The translations under genes were made by a program, and so were the position numbers. A stretch of 64,000 nucleotides of DNA from positions 22,570,501 through 22,634,500 of the forward strand of contig AP031353.1 of assembly GCA_037833965.1 (NCBI GenBank). Reading direction: 5' to 3'. Source of the stretch: Marchantia polymorpha subsp. ruderalis. Lineage: Eukaryota > Streptophyta > Marchantiopsida > Marchantiales > Marchantiaceae. The notes under the pieces are model-generated. The model saw only the letters and a program-made list of their open reading frames with translations, had not been told where the DNA came from and made no database searches. This document shows positions 1-10,729 of this stretch, piece by piece. Position 1 is the stretch's first letter. Each line of letters begins with the position of its first letter.

Positions 1-830
1 TTCTTGGAAAAGCTGCCAGGTCATCCAAGCCTTGTGGTTGTGCCAATACATGAAGCCCAATTGCGTAGCGGTTTTCTTCTTCAAGGATCCGGTTGTTTTG
101 CATGGTCGATGAAGAAAGTCTCAAGCTTGTGTGAACCATTAGCGTTGGTCATAAATGTGATGGTAAACCGCTTTATGCTTTTCTTGAGGCCTTCCGGCTG
201 GAATTGCGCAATAGTCCGATCAGGCGCAAATTTGTAAAAGAGTCAGGTTTCGTTTATGTTGTAAACGTCAACATGGGCATACAATGCTACCTTTCGTTGA
301 ATTTCCTCCAAGCTCGCAGTCACAATCTCCATGTCGACGGAACCGCTCTCACTCATCATCTTTCTAGAATGAAACCGATTGCATGAAAGAAATTTCTGTA
401 ACCAGCCGTTGGAGAATTCAATGGCTTTGAGGTTCAATAGAATTGCAAGCCGCTTTGACTTCTCAATGATGACGGCATACGTGAGTGCCACCTTCTTGTG
501 TTGACATTGCAGTACCCAATTCGTCAACGCTTAATCTAATTGTGGATAGTTCATTTTTCTTAACCGCTTGTTTTGCAGCTCAGCGGCATTCAACATCTCC
601 AGATTCCTCTTCATACCAAGAATATTGGAGATGGTGGACTTTGCCGGCAACTTTGGAAGATTGAAAGTGATCTTCGCCCCTTCTCTCAACTTCACTTGCT
701 GCAGACCAGATGTCATGTGTATAAACGTTGGATTCGAGTTTGAGTCGGGTGACGTTGGGAGTCGGCAGACGGTCAAGGAGCGTTGCAGAATTCTTCCCAT
801 TAGCTTCGACTCTTTTTCTACCTGAGTGTA
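1..830 (-). pseudogene. Broken pogo/Tigger-type transposase (left part off window)
   Basis: Reading the minus strand from about 830 to 1 gives the start of a pogo/Tigger (Tc1/mariner superfamily) transposase. It has an N-terminal helix-turn-helix segment (LPKLPAKSTISNIL, near 660-620), then a CENP-B-type HTH (LTNWVLQCQHKK at about 525; SNGWLQKFL at about 410), then the start of the DDE domain (VYNINET, then LFYKFAPDRTIAQ at 260-200). The frame is interrupted by in-frame stops at 531-533 (between LD and ALTNWV) and 240-242 (where the family has Gly in the NETG motif), a further TGA at 81-83, and a frameshift near 84-90. After the shift the match continues (TATQLGFMYWHNHKAWMTW) to base 1. The remaining catalytic region lies outside the window. 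It is a different lineage from the pogo-type element at 37.8-42.4 kb. It is non-functional as read. Confidence 0.85.
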
Positions 831-889
831 GTGAGTTTGGCTCGAATCTTGTACCTTGTGTTCGACGATTATGTTATTATGTTTTTAGT

Positions 890-996
890 TGTGATAACTT
901 TGTGTGTACACTCTCGTTCCTTGTGTATGTATGTGTGAGTTGTGAGTAGAGCATGTCAGCGATGTATGATGTATGGCGATACCGAGTCGCACGACA
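890..996 (+). repeat. Short LTR-like direct repeat, copy 1
   Basis: This 107-bp block begins TGTGATA, ends CGCACGACA, and is nearly identical to 1641-1749. The TG...CA ends, and the polypurine tract before the second copy, suggest short LTRs of a Ty3/gypsy-type element. No primer-binding site follows, and the next sequence is already the end of the polymerase gene, so most of the interior is missing. I see no target-site duplication outside the two copies. Confidence 0.6.
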
Positions 997-1480
997 GCCT
1001 GCAGCATTTGAGAACCTTGCGATTGCTCAGCATAGGGATATGTTGCGGTATGCAACCATCAGGGAGGAGATTATCGACCATCGATTCGTAGGTTCCGTGT
1101 GGGAGACTCCATCTATTTACAACAGATTGCACTGACTACGTTAGATGTGACGGCAGGACGCACTATCTTGCGAGTGCGAGAGGTGTTACCTTCTGGAATT
1201 CTCATGTTGGAGGATCGTGACGGTGTTGTTTGAAAGGATCATGTGTGCAACTGTGCTCCATGCCACCTTCCAAACGTTGATGGTACTATGAACCCAAGCT
1301 TAGCAATTGTACGTGTCGGCTGGAGGTGCATGTTATGTGGGTCAGCTAATCAGGCGGCCCATATGTTGGTGTGTGATAGGTGTTCTAGAGGATGGCACAT
1401 GTTGTGCTTGACTCCACCTATCGATGTTGTTCCTACTGGACGGTGAGTTTGTCCTCGATGTACTTCACAGGGTAGATGAC
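997..1480 (+). pseudogene. Ty3/gypsy polyprotein tail: integrase C-terminus plus PHD finger, decayed
   Basis: Translation from about 1009 gives an integrase C-terminal region (ENLAIAQHRDMLRYATIR). A frameshift follows near 1060, and the frame then continues from about 1065 (RPSIRRFRVGD, LTTLDVTAGRTILRVREV, GILMLEDRDGVV). Next comes HLPNVDGTMNPSLA and a C4HC3 PHD zinc finger with every metal-ligand position present: CMLC, CDRC, H, C and CPRC (about 1330-1465). Two TGA stops stand where the family would carry Trp (about 1231-1233, and 1444-1446 just before VCPRC). The assignment as the 3' end of a plant or algal Ty3/gypsy pol gene carrying a PHD finger rests on remembered resemblance of the IAQHRD/LRYATIR stretch and on the flanking LTR-like repeats. 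The PHD finger itself is clear. Confidence 0.65.
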
Positions 1481-1628
1481 TTGATCTTCACATGTTATGA
1501 ATTGCAGGTAGGCGACTAACGATGGGGCGACATAGCACCCAGCCTACTGGTTCGCGCACCCACGAAGGTGCATAGCATGTAGTTGTAGATAGTGATACCT
1601 AGGAATCAGAGGGACCTGACCGCCAGCT

Positions 1629-1639
1629 AGGGGGGCGAG
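1629..1639 (+). other. Polypurine tract preceding LTR-like repeat
   Basis: The run AGGGGGGCGAG lies immediately upstream of the second LTR-like repeat (1641). This is where a retrotransposon polypurine tract, the primer for plus-strand DNA synthesis, is expected. It is mostly purine, with one C. Confidence 0.5.
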
Positions 1640-1640
1640 T

Positions 1641-1749
1641 TGTGATACATTTGTGTGTGTACACTCTCGTTACTTGTGTATGTATGTGTGAGTTGTGAGT
1701 ACAGTATGTCAACGATGTATGATGTATGGCGATACCGAGTCGCACGACA
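1641..1749 (+). repeat. Short LTR-like direct repeat, copy 2 (3' LTR position)
   Basis: This 109-bp copy of the 890-996 repeat has the same TG...CA limits (TGTGATA to CGCACGACA). The copies differ by a few substitutions and a 2-base length difference. Sequence similarity stops abruptly at both ends of both copies, which is what defines the repeat edges. Confidence 0.6.
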
Positions 1750-3200
1750 CATGATTTTCCAAGCTGTGCCGGCACAGCTGAAGCTTCTGCTTGTTGTTCA
1801 TGATGGGGATGGGTCGCGGGAGAGCTGCGGCGTCCAAGAGTGTTGCTGGATGGCATGAAACAAAGGCGACACAATAATGCAAAGCAGAGTTTCATTTTCC
1901 ATTGTCCCTCCTCAACTTGATAACCTCTTTAATTTGATCAAAAGTCTACGAATGAATCTTATCAGATTAGAGAGGTATCCCCATACGTCTATAAAAACTA
2001 GATTAAATTGAAGAGTGCAAAAAATTTCAAAGATTTAAAGTACTTAGAAAATATTAAAAAAAATCATTGAACATTTTTGTGCAGTCTTCCACTTGTACCA
2101 TACAATTAGGGGCTCAAATGAAAAACCTTACTTATAATTGTCTTTTTTTAAGTAAAACCAACCCAAATGAAAAACCTTTCTCATAATTTTCTTCTTTGTA
2201 TAAAAAATTTAAAATAAAATTAAAATTAAATCACATGCTCAAACCGTAGTTGAATCATTAATTAGTTTTAATTTTCTAGCTTCTAATGTTTCCAAAAAAT
2301 TAGGCCATAATTTTAACAAATATAAAAAACATATGTCACCTAATAAATATCGTTATATCTAGATTCAAAATTGATCAAAAAAAATTGAGCAAAGAATTCA
2401 TCAAATAGATTTAAAATTGTACAGAGAAAATATGGAAACCAAAAAAATATCTAAAAATGTTTATTTTTTATCTAGAAATTTCATTTTTAATAATGTATTA
2501 TTTCTGATAATTTTTATTTATTTTATTCTTTTTATAATAGTTTCAAGTGATTAGATTAAGGAAAATAATATTTTTTGTCTATAAATTGTTATTTTTAGTT
2601 AAATTTTTTTTAATTTTATGATAATTAAATGTATGAGGTATTATTGCGCATTTCAACTCACTCAAAAGATTCATAATAGCACTTAAAGATCCAAAAGTGA
2701 AATTAATAACAATTGAAGCAAAAAAACTAAAAACAATATTGATATTTAAACAGTAAATACAACTGATGTTGACAAGAATGAGGTACAAGCATCGGCAAGT
2801 TCTGCATCACAAACATTTTTGTTCTCTTGTTGGGAAAGTTCCAGCTATGTCTAATCTGAAATATACGGTCTACATCTCATTGTATCTTATTCTAGAGAGA
2901 ACCCCTGGAAAATGAAGATTTTGTCAACTTGTGCTGTCATAGAGCCTGCGATGTTCTTGACTATGGCGACAATTGAACTATCACATGGAGACATGGAGCA
3001 AATAGCGGCCCCGCATGATTCTAGCTAGTCTCCCGAGGAGGCACAAGCTTCGGCTGCTATCTGTTAATTATTTTTTAAAAATTGCACTTATCTTTTATAA
3101 CATTATTGTTAAAAAATTATTTTGTGTTGTTGAATTGAATTCATATAAAACTGCAAAAAAATCATCAAAACACAAGAGTACAAGTGAAAAGATAACGTGA
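1750..3200. other. AT-rich intergenic DNA with a 49-bp imperfect tandem repeat
   Basis: No gene is supported here. Two imperfect 49-bp copies lie at about 2113-2161 and 2162-2203; each contains CAAATGAAAAACCTT followed by a TATAATT or CATAATT stretch. From about 1920 on, the sequence is dominated by A/T runs. The short open frames have no recognisable domain. Confidence 0.6.
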
Positions 3201-3214
3201 TTTGCAATTCAGAT

Positions 3215-3530
3215 ACGCCCACAAGAATGTAAAGTCAAGGTATGAAAAATCCAACCAAAAAAAAACCAAAAAGCACCATATAGTATATCAGAATTATGTG
3301 GTTCACCCATGTGGCTACGTTCACAAGAAACTTACATTAATGAAATTAAAAAAGCGTCTATAAATATATATAGTGTCAGCTAATCTAGTAAAGGATTAGT
3401 TAACTAAGTAGAGTTAGTCTAAAACTTAAATTAAACCTAACATATATTTGGTTTTATTGTAAAGATGTGAGAATACAAGGGAGTTCACAACGACATTAGT
3501 GCACACAACCAAACCCTAAAGTGTTTTGAG
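3215..3530 (-). repeat. Degenerate Ty1/copia-like LTR relic (antisense)
   Basis: The reverse complement contains a TATA stretch (TATATATATTTATAG, near 3375-3358), followed about 40 bases downstream by TGTGAACGTAGCC and GGTGAACCAC (about 3330-3298). The same pair, GTGAACGTAGCC and GGTGAACCACGT, occurs in the same order in the LTR-like block at 57.7-58.1 kb. Such pairs are typical of the R/U5 part of plant copia LTRs. The outer edges are not sharp, and no target duplication was found. Confidence 0.45.
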
Positions 3531-6500
3531 TGAGCTGAAATATTTGATGACATTATGAATTGCATAATGACATAAATGAATAACTTTTAAAAAATAAATT
3601 TTAAAAATTAATATTTTTATTCATATATTGTAATTAAGTTGAAGTTAGTTATATTGTAAAAAATATTTAAAATTTTGATGGTAATTTTAATTTAAAATTT
3701 TATGAATGACCATTATTTAATTTCTATTTTTTACTTAATAATTTTATTTAATTTTCTTATTTTATTATAAAAACATACGCATGTATATTTATATATTGAA
3801 AAAATGTTGATATTTTTTTCATTATAATTATATATTGATATGAATAAAACAACAACAACAAAATTATGTTGTAAAATTGATTAAAATAATTTTATTTATT
3901 TTTTCATTATGATTATTACATTTTATTCTAAAATTTTGTTAATTTATTTGAAATTTTTTGAAATTATATATAAAAATTTCATTAAAAAAACATATTATAA
4001 ATTATGCATTTTTTCAATTTTTTTTCATGAAAAAATTTAATTTGAAGTAAAATTTAATTTTATTAATTTTAATTCATATATAATGAATGGTTTTAAGTAT
4101 TTAGGGTTATAAGACTAATACCAAAAATGTTACTTTATTGTTAAATAATATACTTATATTCTTTCTTCCTTTTATTTAGGGTAGAAGTTGATTAAAGCTA
4201 ATACAATCATTTCAGAATTTAATTTATATTTTTAGACTAAATAATCTAATTTTTTATAATTATTATATATCTAAATTTAATGATAGATATAAAATATAAT
4301 GATTATAAATAAAAATTTATCTAAATTTACGTTTTTTATGAACAAAGACAGTTTATAAATGATTACGAATACTTTCATGGACGCAACATACAATAACGTA
4401 GAAAAACAAGGTGATATCAATTCTCTAACTTTAACATTATTAGTATTGTCTTAGCAGTAAATATAGAGAGTGTAGGAATATTGATCTCTCATCAACATAA
4501 GTTGTAACTAATCTTTAAGTAGAAATATAATTTTTAGTTTTTTTGCTTTGAGTGTTATTAATTTCAGTTTTTTTCAACTCAAGTCTAATTCGAATCTTGT
4601 GTGAACACTTTGATTCTGTTTGAAAAATTGGACATCACACTCCTCTTACATGTGTAAAGAGACAGACAGAGCAAAATGCGCCTAGCCTAAACTTTCTCAA
4701 AGTCAAACTTAGCTAGTCTAAAGATACAATAACCAAACTGCTTATGGATATGTTTATGTGTTGTTAAAATCTGAATCACATATACTTTACTCTCTAATTG
4801 AATCCATAGATATGTAACTACAAAACCTCATACATTTTGAATTGATTCAATTTAATTAAAGTGATAACTTATCACTGATAAGATCCAGTAAATTGTCATT
4901 GTTTTTTTTAAAATTTATTTATTAATAATATTTTTTATTTCTCATCATAACATATTTGAATAATTAATTACAATTTTGACTTTAATTCACTGTAAAAATA
5001 ATATTTTTTTAAATCTGAAATTTTGTATCCAATGCATTATTTGATTATATGTAATGCTAAAATGAGTGAAAAATTATTTTTAACTTGCATGTGATAAAAT
5101 ATATTTCACATAAACTTAATTTTTTAAAACTTTTGTCACAAATGAGTTTTTTTAATGATGTTAGAGATATTTTACACAATTAAAAAGAATTATGATTTAA
5201 ATTAAAAAATTAATGAATAAAACTTGATTTAAAAAAATTTAAAATTTCATTCTAGAAATTTAATTTATAAAAAAAATTATTTTGTGCAATTATTTTATTT
5301 AACGCATTGATGTGCCTAGTTCAATTTATTTTTTAAAAACATATTATTTTGTATGATATTAAAATGTTAAAATAAAATCACATTAATGCAATTTTAATTT
5401 TGCTAAATATATTGTTGGAATTGCGTATTTATTTAGTCTTAAATAAATGATTACTTTTTATGTTCACTTGAATAGACACACAATCTTATTATCTTTTATA
5501 AAATATTTCACTTTAAATTTATTTAAATTAGCAATTTTTAGTTTATGACATAGTTTGATTTAATTTTAAAATTTGAATAAGATTTTTTAATATTTATGGT
5601 CAAAATAATCTCAATATTGTAACATATTTAATTTATCAAGAAATATGATGTAAATTTATTTAAATATTTTTTAAAAAAATTTCTTCAACAATATATACAA
5701 GACTGAAGCTGTATCACTAATCAAAAATTTGCAAAAAATGATTTTTGTTGATTATTTTCTAGTATAATTATAAAGACATCAAATAAATAAAATAAATCTA
5801 GCATATGACTTTTAATCTATGTGAGATGTAACACAAATGTTCTGCATGAGAGAAAATATTTTCTCTCACGAAAATCTTACAACTAGATACATTTTAATTT
5901 ATGTACAAAAATCAATTTCATCTATGCTAAGAACTTTACCATAGTCCCATCGCTAGCTGTGGGGTGGGCTTCCGTAGTTTTCCATCCCTGTCGATGATTC
6001 TTGGTAATAGTAAAAGATAAAATGGGTATCATGTCCTTCATTCTCGCACTTCACTCCAGTAAAACAAAAAAAAATTACTCTATCTTGTTCTAGAAATTTT
6101 TCATCTTGTTTACAACCTTCATAGTAAAAAAACCAAGTGAAAAAAAACATTAGATTGGCAAATATAAAATTTAAATTAAAAAAATATTATTATAAATTAT
6201 AAAAATTAATTTGTTAAACATTAAAATTTTAATAAATTTCAATACAATAAATTTTAAATATTGACAAGTAAATGTAAATTATATCAAATAATAAAAAAAT
6301 CAATTTTTTATATCTTTGGATTTAAAATGCTTCCAAAAAATTTAAAATTTTTTTGTCAAATTTTTTGGAAATTTTTATTTTAAAAAATTTAAATTTAAAT
6401 TTTTTTTAAGAATTTTAAAACCATTTCCAATTTTTAAGAAATTTTAACAATAAAATTTGGAAATTTTTATTAAACATGTTAAATCCAAAGATCTAACAAA

Positions 6501-9500
6501 ATTTCGAAGTTTTATTTTTTATAATTATTTCATATAATTCAACTTTACTTGTCAATTTAAACTTTTTTTTTTAAACAGTTTTATTTAAAATTAAAATTAA
6601 AATTTTAAAAGAGCCAAATTTCTTGTTAAAATTTCAAAGAAATTTTTCCAAATTTTTATTGTCACATATTAAAAATGGATCATGAAAAAATTTAAATTTT
6701 ACACAAAATTATTTTTTCCTTACTTTCTTTTTAGTCAAAAAATATTTTTTTTATTTTCACCATGAAGCAAACCCATGATTGGAAACTTTTATAAAATAAT
6801 ATTTATTCAATATAAATAAATTTTATTTATGTTAGCAAAAAAATCATATTTTTAAATATCAAATTGAAATGTGAATGCTTATAATCCAAATTAATCCAAT
6901 GACATTGATAATATTACTTATCACTTACTTCAGAGTGTTAAAACATGATAAAGATACATGATGTAATTAATATTTTAACATTTAAACAAAAATAGATTAT
7001 AGTAACAATAAAGTTTGTCACATGAAAATCAAAGACAATTTTTAAGTTTAAATGCACTTGCTCAAATCCAAATAAAAAATAATCATTGTATGGTGGTTTC
7101 TATTACATTTTATTTCAAATTCTTTTATTTATCCAGATTATTCAATTATAAATTCAAAATAAATCTTATAATTTTAAAATTATTTACTCATTCAAATTAT
7201 TTCATTTCTGGATAATATAGATACTATTTATCAAAATTTTTAATAATCATATTTAATGAATATTATTATAGTTCTGTCTATGTTTTTCATGGCAGGTATA
7301 AATATATTTATCTAGCAAGTATATATATGTTTTGTCTACATTTAATCTCAACTATTTGTAAACCACATATTTAGGTTTTTAAACTTCTTTTTTGTAACAA
7401 TTTTGTGTTGAGTTGTTGAAAATTTCTTGAAATGCATAATAAGTTAATTTGATTGGTATGAAAGAATCAGTTGAAGATACTTTTATATATTTATTCATAT
7501 ATTGTAATTAAGTTGCATTCTGTTATACTGCTGATATTTTGTAAAGATATGATGGTCAATATGACTTAATATTTTATATGTAAAACTAGTTTAAATTTTA
7601 TGCGAAATTTAAAGAAAGTCATATGACAGATGCATGAGTATTTTTGCATTAAAAATACAAACTATTGCAAAAATACACACTATTGTTCTTTCATTATTAA
7701 TTCTATTCATTTTAATCCAAAAAATGCGCTATGTTGGAATATTGATCAAACTAATTATTTTAAATCACAATCTTCTTCTTTTCCTCAATTTGTTTTTCTA
7801 GAAGCTTGTTGATTGATTTGAAATTCATTATAATTATGTATTAAATGGTTTCTAGATAAGAGATAAATACATGTAAATTTTTTAAATTTATATGTTAAAT
7901 TTTATATCATATAATTTAAAATTATAATTATAGATCTTTGTTTCATATATTCAGTTCATCAAAGTTTTTCCCCAAATTTTTTTTATCATTTTTAATTCTG
8001 AATCATTTAAGAAATTCAAAATTATTGAATATATTTATTTATATATTCCAGAGTATTTAATCTGAGTTCACAAAATTATTAAAGATTCAAAACAGATTAA
8101 AATATAATCACTGTGCACTATTTTGTTTGAATTTATAATAACTCTATGACTGTACATAGTTTAAAAATGATCATAATTACCTTATACATTCTGAATTAAC
8201 TCAGTCTGTAATAATTGAAGTACTGAGATGAAACAGATTTAATTTGGGTACTCTTCATTGACATTTACAAACTCTATTTGATTACCAAATTTTTTTACAT
8301 TAATTTTTAAAATAATTTCAGTAGTAATCATATTGAAGTTTATGGCAATATATTACAATTTATATAACTAAATCTTATGGATTTGGTTTTTAATGTATAA
8401 TAAAATAAGATTTTATTAGACATTTTTGATAAAAAGGTTTATTTAGTTCCATAAAATTAAAATTTTAAAGTTTTTTCTATTTTCTAGATTTCAAAAATTA
8501 TTATTAAATAAATTATGATTTGATATTATATTTTTACGTTTATATAATATGGTTTTATTTTTTAATTCATTTTTTTGAAAGAGAGGACCAAAAAATTGAA
8601 TATTCAAAATTTACATATTTTTTATCTAAATCCTATAATTTTAATTTAGTTTTAGTTTTTAACTGAAAGTTGTGTTTCGATTTCAAAGCTGATTGTCGAT
8701 TTCTTTGATTATTTATTTAAATCAATAAATAATTTTTAATTTCTTTTTCAAAATTTTAAAAATATAAATAATTTTAATGAAGAAATCTAAAATACATATA
8801 ATCATATAACATACTTTAAATTATAAAATATATTTCAATTTCCATTTACCATTTAACATTATTATGAGTGAGATACTGCTTGGCATGTGGTGGCATGTGT
8901 TTGAAACTTCAATGTGTAAAATATATTTTATCTAATAAAAATATATAAAGAAAAAAAATTATAATAAAAAATAAATATTTAAAATATTTTTATAAAATAT
9001 TTTTTTAATAAAATTATTCTATATTTTTAATATATACTTGATTTTTATAATATTAAAATTATCAAAATGTCATAAAATTATTTGATTTGATATGTGTACA
9101 ATAAATTTTAAAATATTTATAACAAGATAAACATCATTATGCCAAGCATGACCTCATTAAATCAAGCAGAGCAGTAGGTTAAGTTAAAGCAAAACTTAAA
9201 ATCTCATAGTGAGATAATTGCTTAGACAATGATGATTGTACCTCAACAAAATTAATCAAAGAATAACAATAAAGACATTTCCCTTGTCAAAATCACTCGT
9301 GCAAGTTTTGATTCATATGGCTGTTCCATGACAATCTTTTTAACTTTTGTGGCTTGGACCAAAAGAAAATATTTAATTTAAATTATAAATGTGTTAATGG
9401 ATTGTTTTTTCATTTTTTTATATCAATAACTTTCAAAATTTATCATCATGTAAGTATAGTTTAAACATGATCTGATTTCTATTCTAAAGTTTAATTAAAG

Positions 9501-10694
9501 TTAGTATGAACTCTAAGTTAGTAAACTAAAAAATTCTCAAAGTTTTTCATGCTCTTCAAAAGTACAAAGTAATGGAGTTAGACTTTTCTACCCCTCTTAA
9601 ATAGTTGTTTTCATTTCGCTTTCTTTTTATCTTATATTTTTTTTTGTCTAAGGCTTTGTGATTGTATAACTTCAAGGGTTGGAAGAATTGGTAGACATGC
9701 CAGGTTTAGGACGTGGTACACATGATCAAATCCAAATAAAACATAATATTTGATTATACGATAATATTCATTACGCTACAATTTCATTTTGTTTAATTTA
9801 GCTAAATTTTATATAGAATTATTTAAGTATCAGATTATGTAATTTCTATCAAATTAATTTGATAAATTGATTCAGAACAACGCAAAGAGATGGGAAGTGT
9901 TGTGTGCGCATTTGGAATAGCTTAGGATCCCATGGGCTTTGTAATTAAACCAGTCGATAAAAGTTATATCATCCAGATTGGAAATAGTAGTGACCGCAAT
10001 AGGTATTTGGGTATTCTACTTCTCTATACAAGTTCTCATACAAGGTGAAAGACCATCACTTCAATAGGCGAGAGGTGTAAGCACTGCGAGGATGTTCATG
10101 GTTGAACATTTTCCCTCTATTAATGTATAGTCATATCAAATCGATATCATAGAGCATTCAAATTAACTGAAGGAATATTGAAATTGTAAAACATTGGGGG
10201 ACAAATTCCAAAAATTCTCAATATAATGTTTTTTGAGTACATAAAATTTAGGGAAAAAACTTATAATTTTTGCTTGTACATTAGATTGATTAAGTTTTTA
10301 TAAGGTTCATTTATGGCTTGTTGATAATCATGAAAACAACTATCCTTAGGTCAAACTAGTTACTGTGGTTATATGCTAGACTTGTGAATACCAGTATAAG
10401 ACTTAATTATAAAAATTACTTACTTTGAGTTCTAATGAAACTATCACTGCATTATTTTAAATCATGATCATTTAACCAATCTTTTAAATGAAATAAAACT
10501 TATTATTTATAACCGAATGTAAATCATAGAATTCAATCTATGCAAACATACATACAAAAGCACGCGCACACACACATATATATACTTACATACAGAAACT
10601 CCCAAATTTTTTCCTCCAATTCTTTATCTTGAATTTTAGAAAATTAAAAATTGAAGCAAAGGTAATTATTTATATTAAATATTAAAATATATAA

Positions 10695-10696
<2 letters not shown>

Positions 10697-10726
<30 letters not shown>
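10697..10726. repeat. (AT)15 microsatellite
   Basis: An uninterrupted run of 15 AT dinucleotides within AT-rich intergenic DNA. Confidence 0.95.
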
Positions 10727-10729
<3 letters not shown>

